Source: Ashinkailepas kermadecensis (Eukaryota > Arthropoda > Thecostraca > Neolepadidae). From it: a DNA stretch of 64,000 nt. Below the pieces are notes generated by a model. The model saw nothing but the letters and a program-made list of their open reading frames with translations. It did not search any database and was not told where the DNA came from. The stretch's first letter is position 1; each line of letters opens with the position of its first letter. Of this stretch, positions 21,206-32,049 are shown piece after piece. The stretch covers positions 124,001 through 188,000 of the forward strand of contig JAOTOM010004789.1 in NCBI GenBank assembly GCA_034440615.1. The letters run 5' to 3'. A program made the translations under genes and the position numbers.

Positions 21206-21833
21206 CTGGCGCGGACTTGGTGCACTGGAGTGCCGGCGCCGACAGACGTCCCGCGCAGTCGGCCAAACCGAAATGGCCTTGGGCTGTAACTGTTCCGGGC
21301 GGGGCGCACAGGGGCGCTGTCTGTGCGTGCGTGTTGCGTTTGGACGGCCGGCCACCAGGTGGTGGTGGTGTCGGCTGCTGCCTGCGAGCGGCGTCCGGTC
21401 TCGGCCTGGTGGTGCTTTTGGTGGAGTTTCTTCGTGTTTAGAAAATGAGGCGGAGCGAGATGAGGCAAGACTTGACGGGGAAAAACACTCGTGATGAGAC
21501 GACGCGAGACGGACAATAGAGACGTCAATAAGTAACAACAGAAGACGAAGCTGGATATTGGGAAGTGTCGTGGGTGTCGCCGTGGTGGGGGACGAGGATT
21601 CCTCCCCTCTGAACTTCGTGAAATTCAGCATTGCGCCCATAACGTTGCATGAAAATACTCACCTACACGTCCTCTCGTCTCCCCTCTCCATCTGAAATAC
21701 GTGGTGACGTCCATGGGATGTGTCAACATGGATGGTGTCATTCGTGTGAGTGTGGCAGGAGGAAGGGGAAATTCTCAATTTCCCTGGTTCGCAATGCAAT
21801 TAGCCATGTAATACTTTGGAAATTCCCTTTCCC
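21206..21833. other. No gene recognised
   Basis: GC-rich then mixed sequence. Frames of 106-213 codons on both strands show no recognisable domain. Confidence 0.5.
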
Positions 21834-21843
21834 GTTCAGTGTG

Positions 21844-21883
21844 CAGTCGACGCGCCCTAAAGCACAAATCCACCACCACCAGT
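21844..21883 (+). mobile_element. Micro-retroposon, (CCA)n-tail type
   Basis: A 40-bp insert (cagtcgacgcgccctaaagc, acaaatccaccaccaccagt) lies between exact 10-bp repeats gttcagtgtg (21834-21843 and 21884-21893). Confidence 0.85.
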
Positions 21884-21934
21884 GTTCAGTGTGTATTGTT
21901 ACAGTATCTTTTCGCGGGTGTGTTATGTCCTGAT

Positions 21935-22170
21935 TGGTTGTGTGCCAGTGGTGACGGATACTTGTGTTGTGTGCCAGTAGTGGCTGACATTTGTGGTGGA
22001 TGGCAGGTAGCTGTGTTGTGTGCCAATGGTAGCGGGTACTTGTGGTGGATGGCAGGTAGCTGTGTTGTGTGCCAGTGGTAGCGGGTACTTGTGGTGGATG
22101 GCAGGTAGCTGTGTTGTGTGCCAGTGGTAGCGGGTACTTGTGGTGGATGGCAGGTAGCTGTGTTGTGCTG
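21935..22170. repeat. 49-bp minisatellite, 4-5 copies
   Basis: Unit tgtggtggatggcaggtagc, tgtgttgtgtgccagtggta, gcgggtact. Confidence 0.95.
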
Positions 22171-22274
22171 GCTCCCATGATGTCGCTATGTGCATATTGA
22201 TGACTTGGCGTGTGCTGAGCAGTAGTCTGGTCACTGGCGAATCCAGACGTTTTGGTCGGGGCACTCCTCCAGGC

Positions 22275-22760
22275 GGCGCTGTATCCGTCTCCAGGAGGTG
22301 GCGCCGGTCGGGCGGCTATCCCCGTCCTCAGGATGTGGCGCCGGTCGGGCGGCTGTCCCCGTCCTCAGGAGGTGGCGCCAGTCGGGCGGCTGTCCCCGTC
22401 CTCAGGAGGTGGCGCCGGTCGGGCGGCTGTCCCCGTCCTCAGGATGTGGCGCCAGTCGGGCGGCTATCCCCGTCCTCAGGAGGTGGCGCCGGTCGGGCGG
22501 CTGTCCCCGTCCTCAGGATGTGGCGCCGGTCGGGCGGCTGTCCCCGTCCTCAGGATGTGGCGCCAGTCGGGCGGCTGTCCCCGTCCTCAGGAGGTGGCGC
22601 CGGTCGGGCGGCTGTCCCCGTCCTCAGGAGGTGGCGCCGGTCGGGCGGCTGTCCCCGTCCTCAGGAGGTGGCGCCGGTCGGGCGGCTGTCCCCGTCCTCA
22701 GGAGGTGGCGCCGGTCGGGCGGCTGTCCCCGTCCTCGGAGGTGGCGCCAGTCGGGCGGAC
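22275..22760. repeat. 37-bp minisatellite, about 13 copies
   Basis: Unit ggaggtggcgccggtcgggc, ggctgtccccgtcctca, with ggatgtggcgcc variants. The 37-bp period cycles through all frames, giving overlapping artefact ORFs. Confidence 0.97.
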
Positions 22761-24300
22761 TCCGTGTCGCTGGTGTCGGCCCGCAGCCCGCCCGGCTTAT
22801 CTGGCATCTCTCTGCGCCGAGCCGCCCAAGTGAAAACTGGTCGGTTGTTGGCGTAGTCGCGATTCGCCGCTCCGGAGCTTGTTCGGGGCGTCTTCCAGCG
22901 CGATATTGGCGCGTTAGCGGGCGCTCGGCCAAATGTGATCGGTCCGGTGCGGGCTCGCTTTGGAAGCCTGCTCGTCGGCTGCCTTCGGCCCTCGGTCTCG
23001 GTGCTTGGCGCGCCAGGATGTAGAGTGCGTCACGTCGGCTGACTTTCGTTTGCATTTCATTGCTTGACTGATGCGGTTATGGACGCCATATGACCGGTGC
23101 AGTCTATGCGCCCAGAAAACTCCAGAAGCAAATAACCCACCGAGATGTTTCGGTGATGGTTTTGTACCGATAAATGAACGACCGATAATCTATAGTCGTT
23201 GGCAATGCGAGTTGTTTCAGCTTAGAACATTTTACAAAGCGTTGACATGAGGTCGCTGCAAGTTTCGGAAATGGCAGACGTACATGGCAGCAAAATGAAT
23301 GTGAAGGCATGTTTGTATAAGCTATTGTGGAATTGTCGAAAGCACTAAAAATGAATTGAATTGATGCAATCGCGGAGGATAGAAGAGTAAACATTGGCCG
23401 TATGCTGTGACTCTGTACATATGAAGTCTTCATATCTACACCATTTTCATAATGAAGTTGTCAAACCTATCGTATTTATACCCTGCAAGAAGGTTACAAC
23501 ACAAAGAGACGATGACCACATGCCTTTCCGATTTAAACACGAGAATGCAGAATGATGAATGATTGCAAGGCAATCTCGCACCAGCCCTGCGCTTCAAGAT
23601 ATTTCGCAAATGGGAACGTCAGCCGTGGTGTCGTAAGTTATGGACATTGTGATCCGTGAACATTGTGATGCACCTTCAGGAGCGTTACCGTAAGCCTTGG
23701 CTGCCTGGTCCGCGGCATCATGAAGTGGTTGCCAAGGTCGCTGTTCGTGCATTATCTCTGCACACTGGATTAGCAACCGTCGTCTGTTCTGTTTGCGAAA
23801 GACAAATGTAATTTGGGGGTTCGTTGAACTAAAACCTTGTTTAGTATTTTCCCAGCGATAATTATATGTCTTAAACAAAGCCTACGGAACGCAAAGCGAA
23901 TTAGGACGAGAAAAGTAATGGTGTTGACGGCGGTGGTTTGTAAAATTGTTCAGCAGCGTAGTGTAGGTAATTCAGGATTCGGGATTCTGCATGAGATTAT
24001 CATTCTCCCTAATGGGTTGTAGACCCTTCCGAGGTCGTCACTGGGGGAATGTGGCCCCTTCTCATGGAGATGTGGCACCCCTCAGACTGGGAAGAAGGCT
24101 CCTCTCCAGGGCACTCGAGTGCAATATGACATTAGTAGCCGAAGTGGGGATAACTAGTAGGGATAACTATTGCAATAGATAACTATTGCACCACCTTGGA
24201 TTTCTCAGCCGGAAGCGCTCCCTCTGGGTAGATGGGAGCGTCCACTCGAGGTGACTCCCGAGCGGGTGCCGCCTCATTCGGTGGCATGCCTCGGGGGCAC
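22761..24300. other. Tail-module copy, otherwise no gene
   Basis: At 23081-23141 there is a diverged hairpin-tail copy (ggacgccatatgaccggtgc, agtctatgcgcccagaaaac). At about 24063-24092 the phrase shared with 3961-3995 recurs. No coding sequence supported. Confidence 0.55.
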
Positions 24301-25015
24301 GGCCTCCCCTTGTGTCACAGGAGCGGTACTCTGTCACCGGGCCCGATAAGTCGGGCCAGCGCCGCCGTGTGCACAATGTGATACGGCGAGGAATCGGGGG
24401 GAAGGCGCGGGAACAGCATTGTCCCGCAAAAGTGCCGAAAGATGGAGCCACTCCTGTGGTGTGTGTAGTGTATTTAATCTGTGTGAGTGCGGGATCAGAA
24501 AAATCCCACGGCACAGCACTCCACAAATATTATGTTTCAAAACACGGCCTCTTACCTCATGGAACATACATTGCTAGCTCTAGTGTTTCTTTACTTTGCC
24601 GGCATGTTGCATGTGTGGTTGCAAGATACATGGCCTGTGCCTATGGCCTTGCACGGGACAGAATTGAAGCAGAATTACGTAACCCGATTACGTTACTCAG
24701 CTCGTCGTCCCGTCCCGTTCCTCATCCCGTTCTGTCCCGTTCCCTGGTCCGGTTATGAATGTGTGTTTCCTGCTTCAGGTCCCTAGTCTGCACAGTGCGG
24801 TTTTTATGAATTTAATATCATAATTATCGCCGCAACACGTCCGGTAAGAAAGCGTGTGAGCATGCTAAATTATCGACCACCGAAGCCATGTCACTGACCC
24901 GGTCACTGATCAGTGCATTTTGAAGCTGTTGCTGGATTGCACCCACAGTGTTGTATAAGGGTAAGTCGAAGTCTGGCCCATCTCATTGTTGACTGCAATG
25001 AGACCGCAATATGTA
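24301..25015. other. No gene recognised
   Basis: A plus-strand frame of 148 codons (24312-24758) has no recognisable domain. tcccgttc repeats occur near 24700-24745. Confidence 0.45.
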
Positions 25016-25029
25016 CTATTTTATCACCA

Positions 25030-25192
25030 GGGGACGAGTGGTCTGGGGGTAAGATGCTTGTCTCACAATCGAAAGGTTGTGTGTTCGAGTCTCACCTGTC
25101 GCTACTCTTCGCCCGCGACCAATCGGCGTGAGAGATTGGGGACGCTATATGGCTCAACGGTCGACGTGTCGTAAAACCAATAACCAACCAAC
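25030..25192 (+). mobile_element. tRNA-Val-like SINE, full length (163 bp)
   Basis: Starts ggggacgagtggtctggggg (A-box), then ctcacaatcg and tgttcgagtctcacc (B-box). The body has cgcccgcgaccaatcggcgt and the tail ggacgc...gtgtcgtaaaaccaataac. Exact 14-bp duplications ctattttatcacca lie at 25016-25029 and 25193-25206. Same length as the copy at 44025, so 163 bp is the unit length. Confidence 0.95.
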
Positions 25193-25454
25193 CTATTTTA
25201 TCACCAATATCTCGACGGTTTGGCCATAATTTGTGTGGAACCAGGACAGCTCTTCTAAACTCGTGATGTTGCCGCATTGTGACCACATCAGCGCCGCACC
25301 TGTGGGGTGCACAGTTTTACCTTTGCTAGGCGAAATGTAGTCTGAAGAAAAACCAAATGTAATATATGTTTCAGGTGGTTATCTCGTCTTATAGCCTAAA
25401 TTCTCCTAATCGTGAAAAGTGCTCCAAAACAGCACATTTTACCTCAGCCTCCTG

Positions 25455-25965
25455 CGGGAGTCACGTGGCACATGACACTCAAAACAATGGAACTGACTCC
25501 TGCGGGAGTCACGTGGCACATGGCAATCAAGACAATGGAACTGACTCCTGCGGGAGTCACGTGGCACATGGCAATCAAGACAATGGAACTGACTCCTGCG
25601 GGAGTCACGTGGCACATGGCAATCAAGACATGGGACTGACTCCTGTGGGAGACACGTGGCCCATGGCAATCAAGACAATGGACTGACTCCTGTGGGAGAC
25701 ACGTGGCCCATGGCAATCAAGACAATGGGACTGACTCCTGCGGGAGTCACGTGGCACATGGCAATCAAGACAATGGGACTGACTCCTGTGGGAGACACGT
25801 GGCCCATGGCAATCAAGACAATGGGACTGACTCCTGTGGGAGTCACGTGGCACATGGCAATCAAGACAATGAGACTGACTCCTGTGGGAGTCACGTGGCC
25901 CATGGCAATCAAGACAATGGGACTGACTCCTGTGGGAGACACGTGGCCCATGGCAATGAAAGAAA
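25455..25965. repeat. 48-bp minisatellite, about 10 copies
   Basis: Unit gactcctgcgggagtcacgt, ggcacatggcaatcaagaca, atggaact. Each unit holds a small hairpin (gactcc/ggagtc). Copies alternate between tgcgggagtcacgtggcac and tgtgggagacacgtggccc types, a higher-order pattern. Confidence 0.96.
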
Positions 25966-26496
25966 TGGAACGGACACAGTTATCTGTTCAGCGCAGCACA
26001 ATAGTTATCGATTTCATGTCGCTGCGACTCGTGGTTGGCGAATGATCACCATTGTAGTGATGGCTTGTTTGTACTGTATTTGTCGACAGACATTTGTCTT
26101 TTCTTCTCCGTCCCCATGTGTTGGCAGTGGCACATGGCACAAGTTTCACCCTCGAGCACCCCCTTGTAAAGTTTCCGTCGACTCGCAACTTGTTTGTCAC
26201 GATATTGATCCACCCGAAGCGTGTGTGCAAAACTTCATTGGAGCTGAATATGTGGTGTCGGAGTTGGGTGACAGACAGACCGACTGGCTGGTTGACACAT
26301 GCCCACGCCTAACAAATGGTATATTAGATGCTGCTGGTGAGAAAGTGCCGGGTGAGCCAAACAAATGTCCGACATTTTCTCAGTATTGAAAAGTTAATTT
26401 CGAGTGCAAATTCACGTGGTTTTTGTTTTAATGTAAAGCATGCGAGTGGAAATTCTCTCGAATGTACTTGCACTTTCACTTTCCATCATGCGCAAC
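25966..26496. other. No gene recognised
   Basis: The frame open to 26389 continues out of the repeat and has no domain I recognise. Confidence 0.45.
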
Positions 26497-26850
26497 TGAC
26501 CAACGACCAGAAAGGTAAAATAGTTCGCTTTTACTGGACGAGGAAAGCGGTTATTTCCGGTCAGCGGCAGTTTGACAGTTTGTTTTGTCAACACTCGATT
26601 CGCGTAGTTGAGCCTGGGTTTCTCGAGGGGATTTGGTTCAGCGGCAAGGCACGTCTCCGCCTCGACGGCGGTGTCAACACACACAGCTGCCGAATTTGGA
26701 CCAATGAGCGGCAGATATTGCTCAGGAAAACCTCTACACGGACAAAAGGTCACCACCTGGTGTGCGATAGGCGCTAAGGGCATCTTCGGTCCATTTTGGT
26801 TTGCACATCGTGACCGCTGGGCGGACATCGTCACTTAGGAGCGGTGCAGC
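26497..26850 (+). pseudogene. mariner/Tc1-like transposase remnant, part 1
   Basis: The plus strand reads NDQKGKIVRFYWTRKAVISG and QRQFDSLF (N-terminal helix-turn-helix type). It then jumps over a deletion to FSGKARLRLDGGVNTHSCRI, W-T-N-E-R, and after a frameshift KVTTWCAIGAKGIFGPFWF. These match the N-terminus, the D-containing sheet and the K-V-T-V-W-C-x-x-x-G-I-I-G-P block of arthropod mariner-type transposases. Roughly 100 or more central residues are missing, with stops and frameshifts. The next block appears after the MITE at 26922-27140. Confidence 0.7.
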
Positions 26851-26921
26851 TGTGCGCCGGATCGTTTCTGATCGGTTGACGACCGACCGTCAGGAAGATG
26901 TCCATTCCGCCTGACTCCAGC

Positions 26922-27140
26922 CAGGGGCGGATCCAGGCATTGTGATGGGGAGGTGTACTTGTCTGGATGTCACTTGCCTCTGGCTGAAAATTCGAAGGGG
27001 AAGGGGGTGCACTCGAGCACACTGAAGGGGCGCCTATTCCTTTCCTGCCTCTGGCTGAAATATTCCAGGGGTGGGTGTACTTCATCCTTTCCGGAGGGGT
27101 ACCCTTTCCCGACCGGGGGGGGCACATGCATCCGCCTCTG
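26922..27140. mobile_element. hAT-like MITE inside the mariner remnant (219 bp)
   Basis: Terminal repeats caggggcggatccagg and gcatccgcctctg. Flanking 8-mers actccagc (26914-26921) and attccggc (27141-27148) are diverged duplications. The copy at 27365-27543 at the homologous site has exact duplications, supporting these boundaries. Confidence 0.75.
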
Positions 27141-27148
27141 ATTCCGGC

Positions 27149-27290
27149 CGAATGGTGCAAACCCCCAAACTTCCAACATCGCACTGGAGCACCACTTCCT
27201 CGGCAAAGACATCAGCCGAAAGATGGCGCACCAGTTCTTTCGTCGCCAACATGGAGTGCTGTTTTTGAATGGCACAAATTGGAATCTGAC
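27149..27290 (+). pseudogene. mariner/Tc1-like transposase remnant, part 2
   Basis: Following the MITE, one frame reads SNIALEHHFLGKDISRK and AHQFFRRQHG. This resembles the stretch after the second catalytic aspartate of mariner-type transposases, where a helix precedes F-x-G-x-x-I-S. It is short and broken. Its near copy follows at 27552-27690. Confidence 0.45.
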
Positions 27291-27291
27291 A

Positions 27292-27690
27292 TCAGTGCGC
27301 CAGATCGTTCTTGATCGGTTGACGACCGACCGTCAAGAAGATGTCCATTCCACCTGATTCCAGCCAGGGGCGGATCCAGGCATTGTGATGGGGAGGTGCA
27401 CTTGTCTGGAGGGGCGCCTCTGGCTGAAAATTCGAGGGGGGTGCACTCGAGCCTCTAGCTGAAATATTCCAGGGGTGGGTGTATTTCATCCGTTCCGGAG
27501 GGTACCTTTTTCCGGCCGGGGGCACACGCCCCCAGTGCCACTGATTCCAGCCGAATGGTGCACATTCCAGACTTCCAACATCGCACTGGAGTAGCTGGAG
27601 CACCACTTCCTCGGCAAATACGTCAGCCGGAAGATGGTGCACCAGTTTTTTCGTCGCCAACATGGAGTGCTGTTTTGAATGGCACAATAA
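27292..27690 (+). repeat. Tandem duplicate of the mariner fragment plus MITE
   Basis: Repeats 26850-27275 in the same order: gatcggttgacgaccgaccg, the MITE, then ttccaacatcgcactggag and gtcgccaacatggagtgctg. The MITE occupies the same site in both copies, so the MITE inserted first and the segment duplicated afterwards. Confidence 0.85.
27365..27543. mobile_element. hAT-like MITE, second copy (179 bp)
   Basis: Starts caggggcggatccagg and ends cccccagtgccactg. Exact 8-bp target-site duplications attccagc lie at 27357-27364 and 27544-27551. About 40 bp shorter than the first copy. Confidence 0.8.
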
Positions 27691-29054
27691 GCATGCTCCC
27701 TGTTTGATGGTTTTTGACTGTTGTAATTACTCGCAATTCTAGTATGCAATAGTCAAGACTGGGTGACTGATATTTGATTTGATACTCCCACTTGCTACCT
27801 CTCCTACATTTTTTTTTGTCTCGGAAACCCGAGTACGCTGAAGTCGTCGAGGTGTTTGCAGAGGTTCAGGAATACCTACATATCTGGGGATATGGGTGTC
27901 ATTTTATGAAGTTGGCTGGGGTCCAAATGACCTTTTTTGATGGCCAAAGCTGTCCAGAAAACCATTTGTGTCTAGTGTGTGCCCATATGGCCCAGTTGTG
28001 TCACTACAGGACCGATGATTGAGGTGGCCATTGCCCCCTAGCATGTACAAAGTGGCACCCCTATCTGGGGTCAAACTATGGATCGTACATTCGAACCGAC
28101 TACACAGAACAGCTTGTTTGTGCAGTGAAAACTGCAGTGTCCCAGGTTGTTATCTGCCGGCAGCCAGCGCTACGCACGTTGGTTGTGTCGGACCAGGCGC
28201 CTCGCGATGATCAATTTCTCCCCGATCACATACAGCTCACCGAGTCATCAGCCCCGCCGGGTAACGAACACCAGCGACAGAGAAGGAAGAGGAAGTAGTG
28301 GAACCGGGCATCATCTCATTGGCTGGCGTTGAAATCATGTGTAATTTTGCGAGCCAATCAATGCTAACGCGATGGTGGCATCGTGACTTGTTCTATGTAA
28401 AATGGGCGCTTGCCGTTATCGCCCCATGTTACGGTACTCAATCGTAGCCTGCTAGGCCGGACAGTTATGAGAATACGGGCGTAATGTGATTAACTCTGAT
28501 CGAAGCGCCCATAAATCACAATTACAAACTAATCGACGTTTAACAGAAGAAATAATTGGCTTAAACCACCTTCCCAATACATCTAGAATTTCCGCCCCTG
28601 GCTGTAGTTTTCGTAATGCAATATGGTATGGTATAAGTAAGCAGTGTTCAAAGCAGTCCGCAGCACTCAAACACCGGTAATGACTATAATAGTAACATAA
28701 GTCATGATATGCAGATATAGATGTGCAATGTACATGTGGGATGGTCCATATAGTTGCAAGCCTAGCTCTATTAGGATTCTGCCGCTTTGGCGGTATCTTC
28801 CACCGCGGCGCGCATAAAACTTGTTCAATACGAAGAAAAACTGGTAGAAATTTTCAGGTTTGCAAAAAGTCACCGAACTAACTTGCTTTCAAAGAAAACG
28901 ATTATACACTTAGCGATGTGGTTGCACGTCTAATTGCTCTCATGCATGGTACTGATAGCTTTTTCGCCTAGGAAGAATATTGAATGGAATTGTCAGAAGC
29001 CAGCAGACCGAAAAGGCGTGCAGCGTGTTTTTTAAATATCGCGTTACTAATGTT
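27691..29054. other. Tail-module copy, otherwise no gene
   Basis: At 28477-28530 there is a hairpin-tail copy of the second subtype (gggcgtaatgtgattaactc, tgatcgaagcgcccataaat), matching the one at 41935-41989. A wobble pair (t with g) keeps the stem. Nothing else recognised. Confidence 0.6.
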
Positions 29055-29500
29055 CGCTGTTCCGGCGCCGGCCGTGTGCTGCGACATAGCAGCCGGCGGG
29101 GTGAGGCTTCACCACGGCTGGGGTCGGAGGGGCGCCGGCCGTATGCTGCGACAGGGCAGCCGGCGGGGTGAGGCTTCACCACAGCCGGGGTCGGACGGGC
29201 GCCGGCCGTGTGCTGCGACAGAGCAGCCGGCGGGGTGAGGATTCACCACAGCCGGGGTCGACAGAGCAGCAGCCGGCGGGGTGAGGCTTCACCGCGGCTG
29301 GGGTCGGACGGGCGCCGGCCGTGTGCTGCGACAGAGCAGCCGGCGGGGTGAGGCTTCACCACAGCCGGGGTCGACAGAGCAGCCGGCGGGGTGAGGCTTC
29401 ACCACAGCCGGGGTCGACAGAGCAGCCGGCGGGGTGAGGCTTCACCGCGGCTGGGGTCGGACGGGCGCCGGCAGTGTGCTGCGACAGAGCAGCCGGCAGG
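29055..29500. repeat. GC-rich minisatellite, composite 43/66-bp units
   Basis: Core agccggcggggtgaggcttc, accacagccggggtcg. Some units carry an extra gacgggcgccggccgtgtgc segment, giving two unit lengths interleaved. Confidence 0.93.
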
Positions 29501-31153
29501 GTGCTCGCGCACACAGTTGGCGCGGTAACCAGAGCCGGCCAGCATCTGCCGACGCCACCGCGTGGCGCGCGTGTTTACCTTGGGCGACGATCGTCGAACC
29601 GGTTCTGCTGCCATGGGAGCGGCCGACCGCCCTCTCAGGCCCTCGCCGGCGCCGGGCGCCCTTTGTTGCCGCCGGTGGCGCCCCCTCCCGGCAGCTGGCT
29701 ACCGCGTGACGTACTGCTGATGACGTCACGCGTGGGCGTCAGCTGACCGGCAGGTGGTGAGAATGCATCGCCCGCCATACACTGATGGCGTAGTTGTTCA
29801 ACAGGGGGTTGGTCTATATTTAATATCCTTCTTTTTCAGTAGCCGGAAATTCTGAAGCTGGTTGGTGCTGGTCTGTCATGTCCATGATCTCGGTGTTCTT
29901 TACTGATGTCCTGGCATTCTCACAACTCCCATGACATCTCAAGAAAATATAAAATAACGGAAATGAACTCCGGGTAATATCTGAAGAAGTGACTAGTGTG
30001 GTTATTAAAAGTAGTCCAAGTCGATTATTTATGGTGCAACGTTTGGTTGTGATAAAATATTACATAATGCACGTCATGGTCATCGAAATAATAATTTTCC
30101 TTCGAAATGAGGGATTGCGCCTCTTCCGTGCACCTATGCATGCACTCACAAGCATTGTTTGTGCAGTCGTGAAATGTTTCAGGAAATTGCTAGGAGCACC
30201 CCACCCCATCCTTTATTGTACACAATTATTTTTTGTTGTCTCTCGAACCTCCTGAAAATTCCTATGCATGACAAAGCATTAGGTGACAACACATATTTTG
30301 GGGAAATAATTGCCCTTGTGCTTGGCCAGTTGTGTAGAGGCTACTCTAGTTCTGTTTTGGCCTAACATTTTTGTCTGAGCACTTTTGGTCCAAGTATTTT
30401 TCGCAAATGTAGAATGTACACATGAAGGCATGACTGTTAATTCACTTGTACCAGACAATTTCACACTACCGTTACATGGAGCAATTTCAAGGGTATTAAG
30501 GTTGCGTGCTGACATGAAGGTTGTATGCTGTATTGATCCGAACTTCAGCATCTATTGTCATGTGTTTTGCATGCTAGCAAGCTGACATTCTTCCAATCTT
30601 GCTGGTCTCTCATTTGTATCCACTCCTGCATCCTCTTGAAATGTTCTGCAGCTCTCATGATAATCTGAAGAAGCAAATGTGCTTTATCCTCAATGATGTT
30701 GTCAAGTTGCGATGGCGGGAACATAATATGGCTAGACGAGATGAAGCGTACCAGAACTATAAGTGGATCTCATTATCGGCAGAAGGTCACCATTTGTTAT
30801 TGGCCCTCGGAGCATGCTGCTCGCTCTTCTTCGTCACAATTATGACTTGGATAATGACATCTGGCTCGAATTGCTGGTTAAGCAAGGCTCTTCATCCGAC
30901 ATCCGGCAATGCAAGGCGTGGATTTTATTGTATCGTGTAATTCTTTGGGTGGCCAAAGGTCCAAAAAGGACTATATTTCCAACACTGTTGTCCAGGCACA
31001 TCAGGAACATGGAGTTGTGTTCACTCTCTACAGCGAACTGCACTGCTCCTGGCTTGTGTTCCGGCTGGTGAGGACCGTTGTTTTATTCAGTGATGACCAG
31101 CAGCCACAGCTGCGTGCCGCCGTCGTGAACCGACCTCGACCGTTTCGCCGCAG
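29501..31153. other. Intron 1 end; no gene recognised
   Basis: GC-rich to about 29760, then AT-rich. The last bases before 31154 (accgtttcgccgcag) form the exon-2 acceptor. No other coding support. Confidence 0.55.
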
Positions 31154-31296
31154 GCGTCGTGTACGAGCACCCCCGGATCGGCTCGGATGGCGAGTCGGAG
31201 GAGGCCAGCGGCGCCTCTGACGAGGTCACCAGTCCCGTTCACGTCAAGCTGCGACCCCGCAGAGACCGCGACCGCGACCGCCGACCCGGCGCCAAC
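31154..31296 (+). CDS. CDK16/17: PCTAIRE kinase, coding exon 2
   Basis: Acceptor ccgcag at 31148-31153; donor gtgagt at 31297. The first two bases complete the Gly codon split with exon 1, and 47 codons follow, ending in phase 0. The peptide includes VYEHPRIGSDGESEEASG, SDEVTSP and a basic end (RPRRDRDRDRR). The GSDGES-x-x-AS(G)-SDEV-x-SP signature is the conserved acidic/serine block of the CDK16/17/18 N-terminal extension, which separates this family from CDK14/15 and CDK5. The (RD)3 tail comes from a short gaccgc repeat. Residues about 49-96 of the assembled protein. Confidence 0.95.
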
Positions 31297-32049
31297 GTGA
31301 GTCACGTGCCCGCAACACGTTCGCGGACGCCGCCATCTTGCGCGGGCATCCGACGCACAGTGTGATATCTCGAGGGAAAAACTGGCCATAAATCATTGCG
31401 GACAAAGTATGCTAGTTACATGGGGCGATTTTGGTCTCAATCGAAAGAGCTTCAAATTTAGAACATATGGAGGAGCTCTATTGCCTTAAAGATTGCTTAA
31501 CCTAGGAATGTCAGAGGTCATACCTGCTAGGGGAAGGGAGCATTCTGTTCCCCTCATTTTGCTTCCGTGAAATATCTCGGGAACCAATTGAAGTAGAAAG
31601 CTGAAATTGTACACACACCTGCATGAGTACCTAGTGTACGTTGTTTTAAAAGATTGATGTCCTACCATACATGGTGACATCATAATGACGTCATAAGCGA
31701 AGTCCATGGGCGCTTATATATCGGATAATTATTAGTTAGTGTTTGCTATGCGAGCATTCTGCACTGTAAATATGATCTAAAAATTGCTACCCAGAATGAA
31801 TCCAAGATCTCCTTGTCCTAAGTGGCTGAAATTATGCCATAACGAATCCATAATATATGACACACAGATAGAATCTGGGTCTCTGGAGAGTGAAGGCACG
31901 TCGAGTCGCGTTCCCGTCGTTAGACGTAGCCGAACCACCCGCACGTGGCTGATCCACGACAAGACCCAGTCTCTCCCGGAACTGCCGCTGTAATTTTCTT
32001 CCTTTCTTTCACAAATATCTTGTTTTCTTCGCCAGACACCGCCTACACT
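31297..32049. other. No gene recognised (intron 2)
   Basis: A short plus-strand frame at 31850-31993 (S/R-rich) has no known counterpart. No splice-supported exon. Confidence 0.45.
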
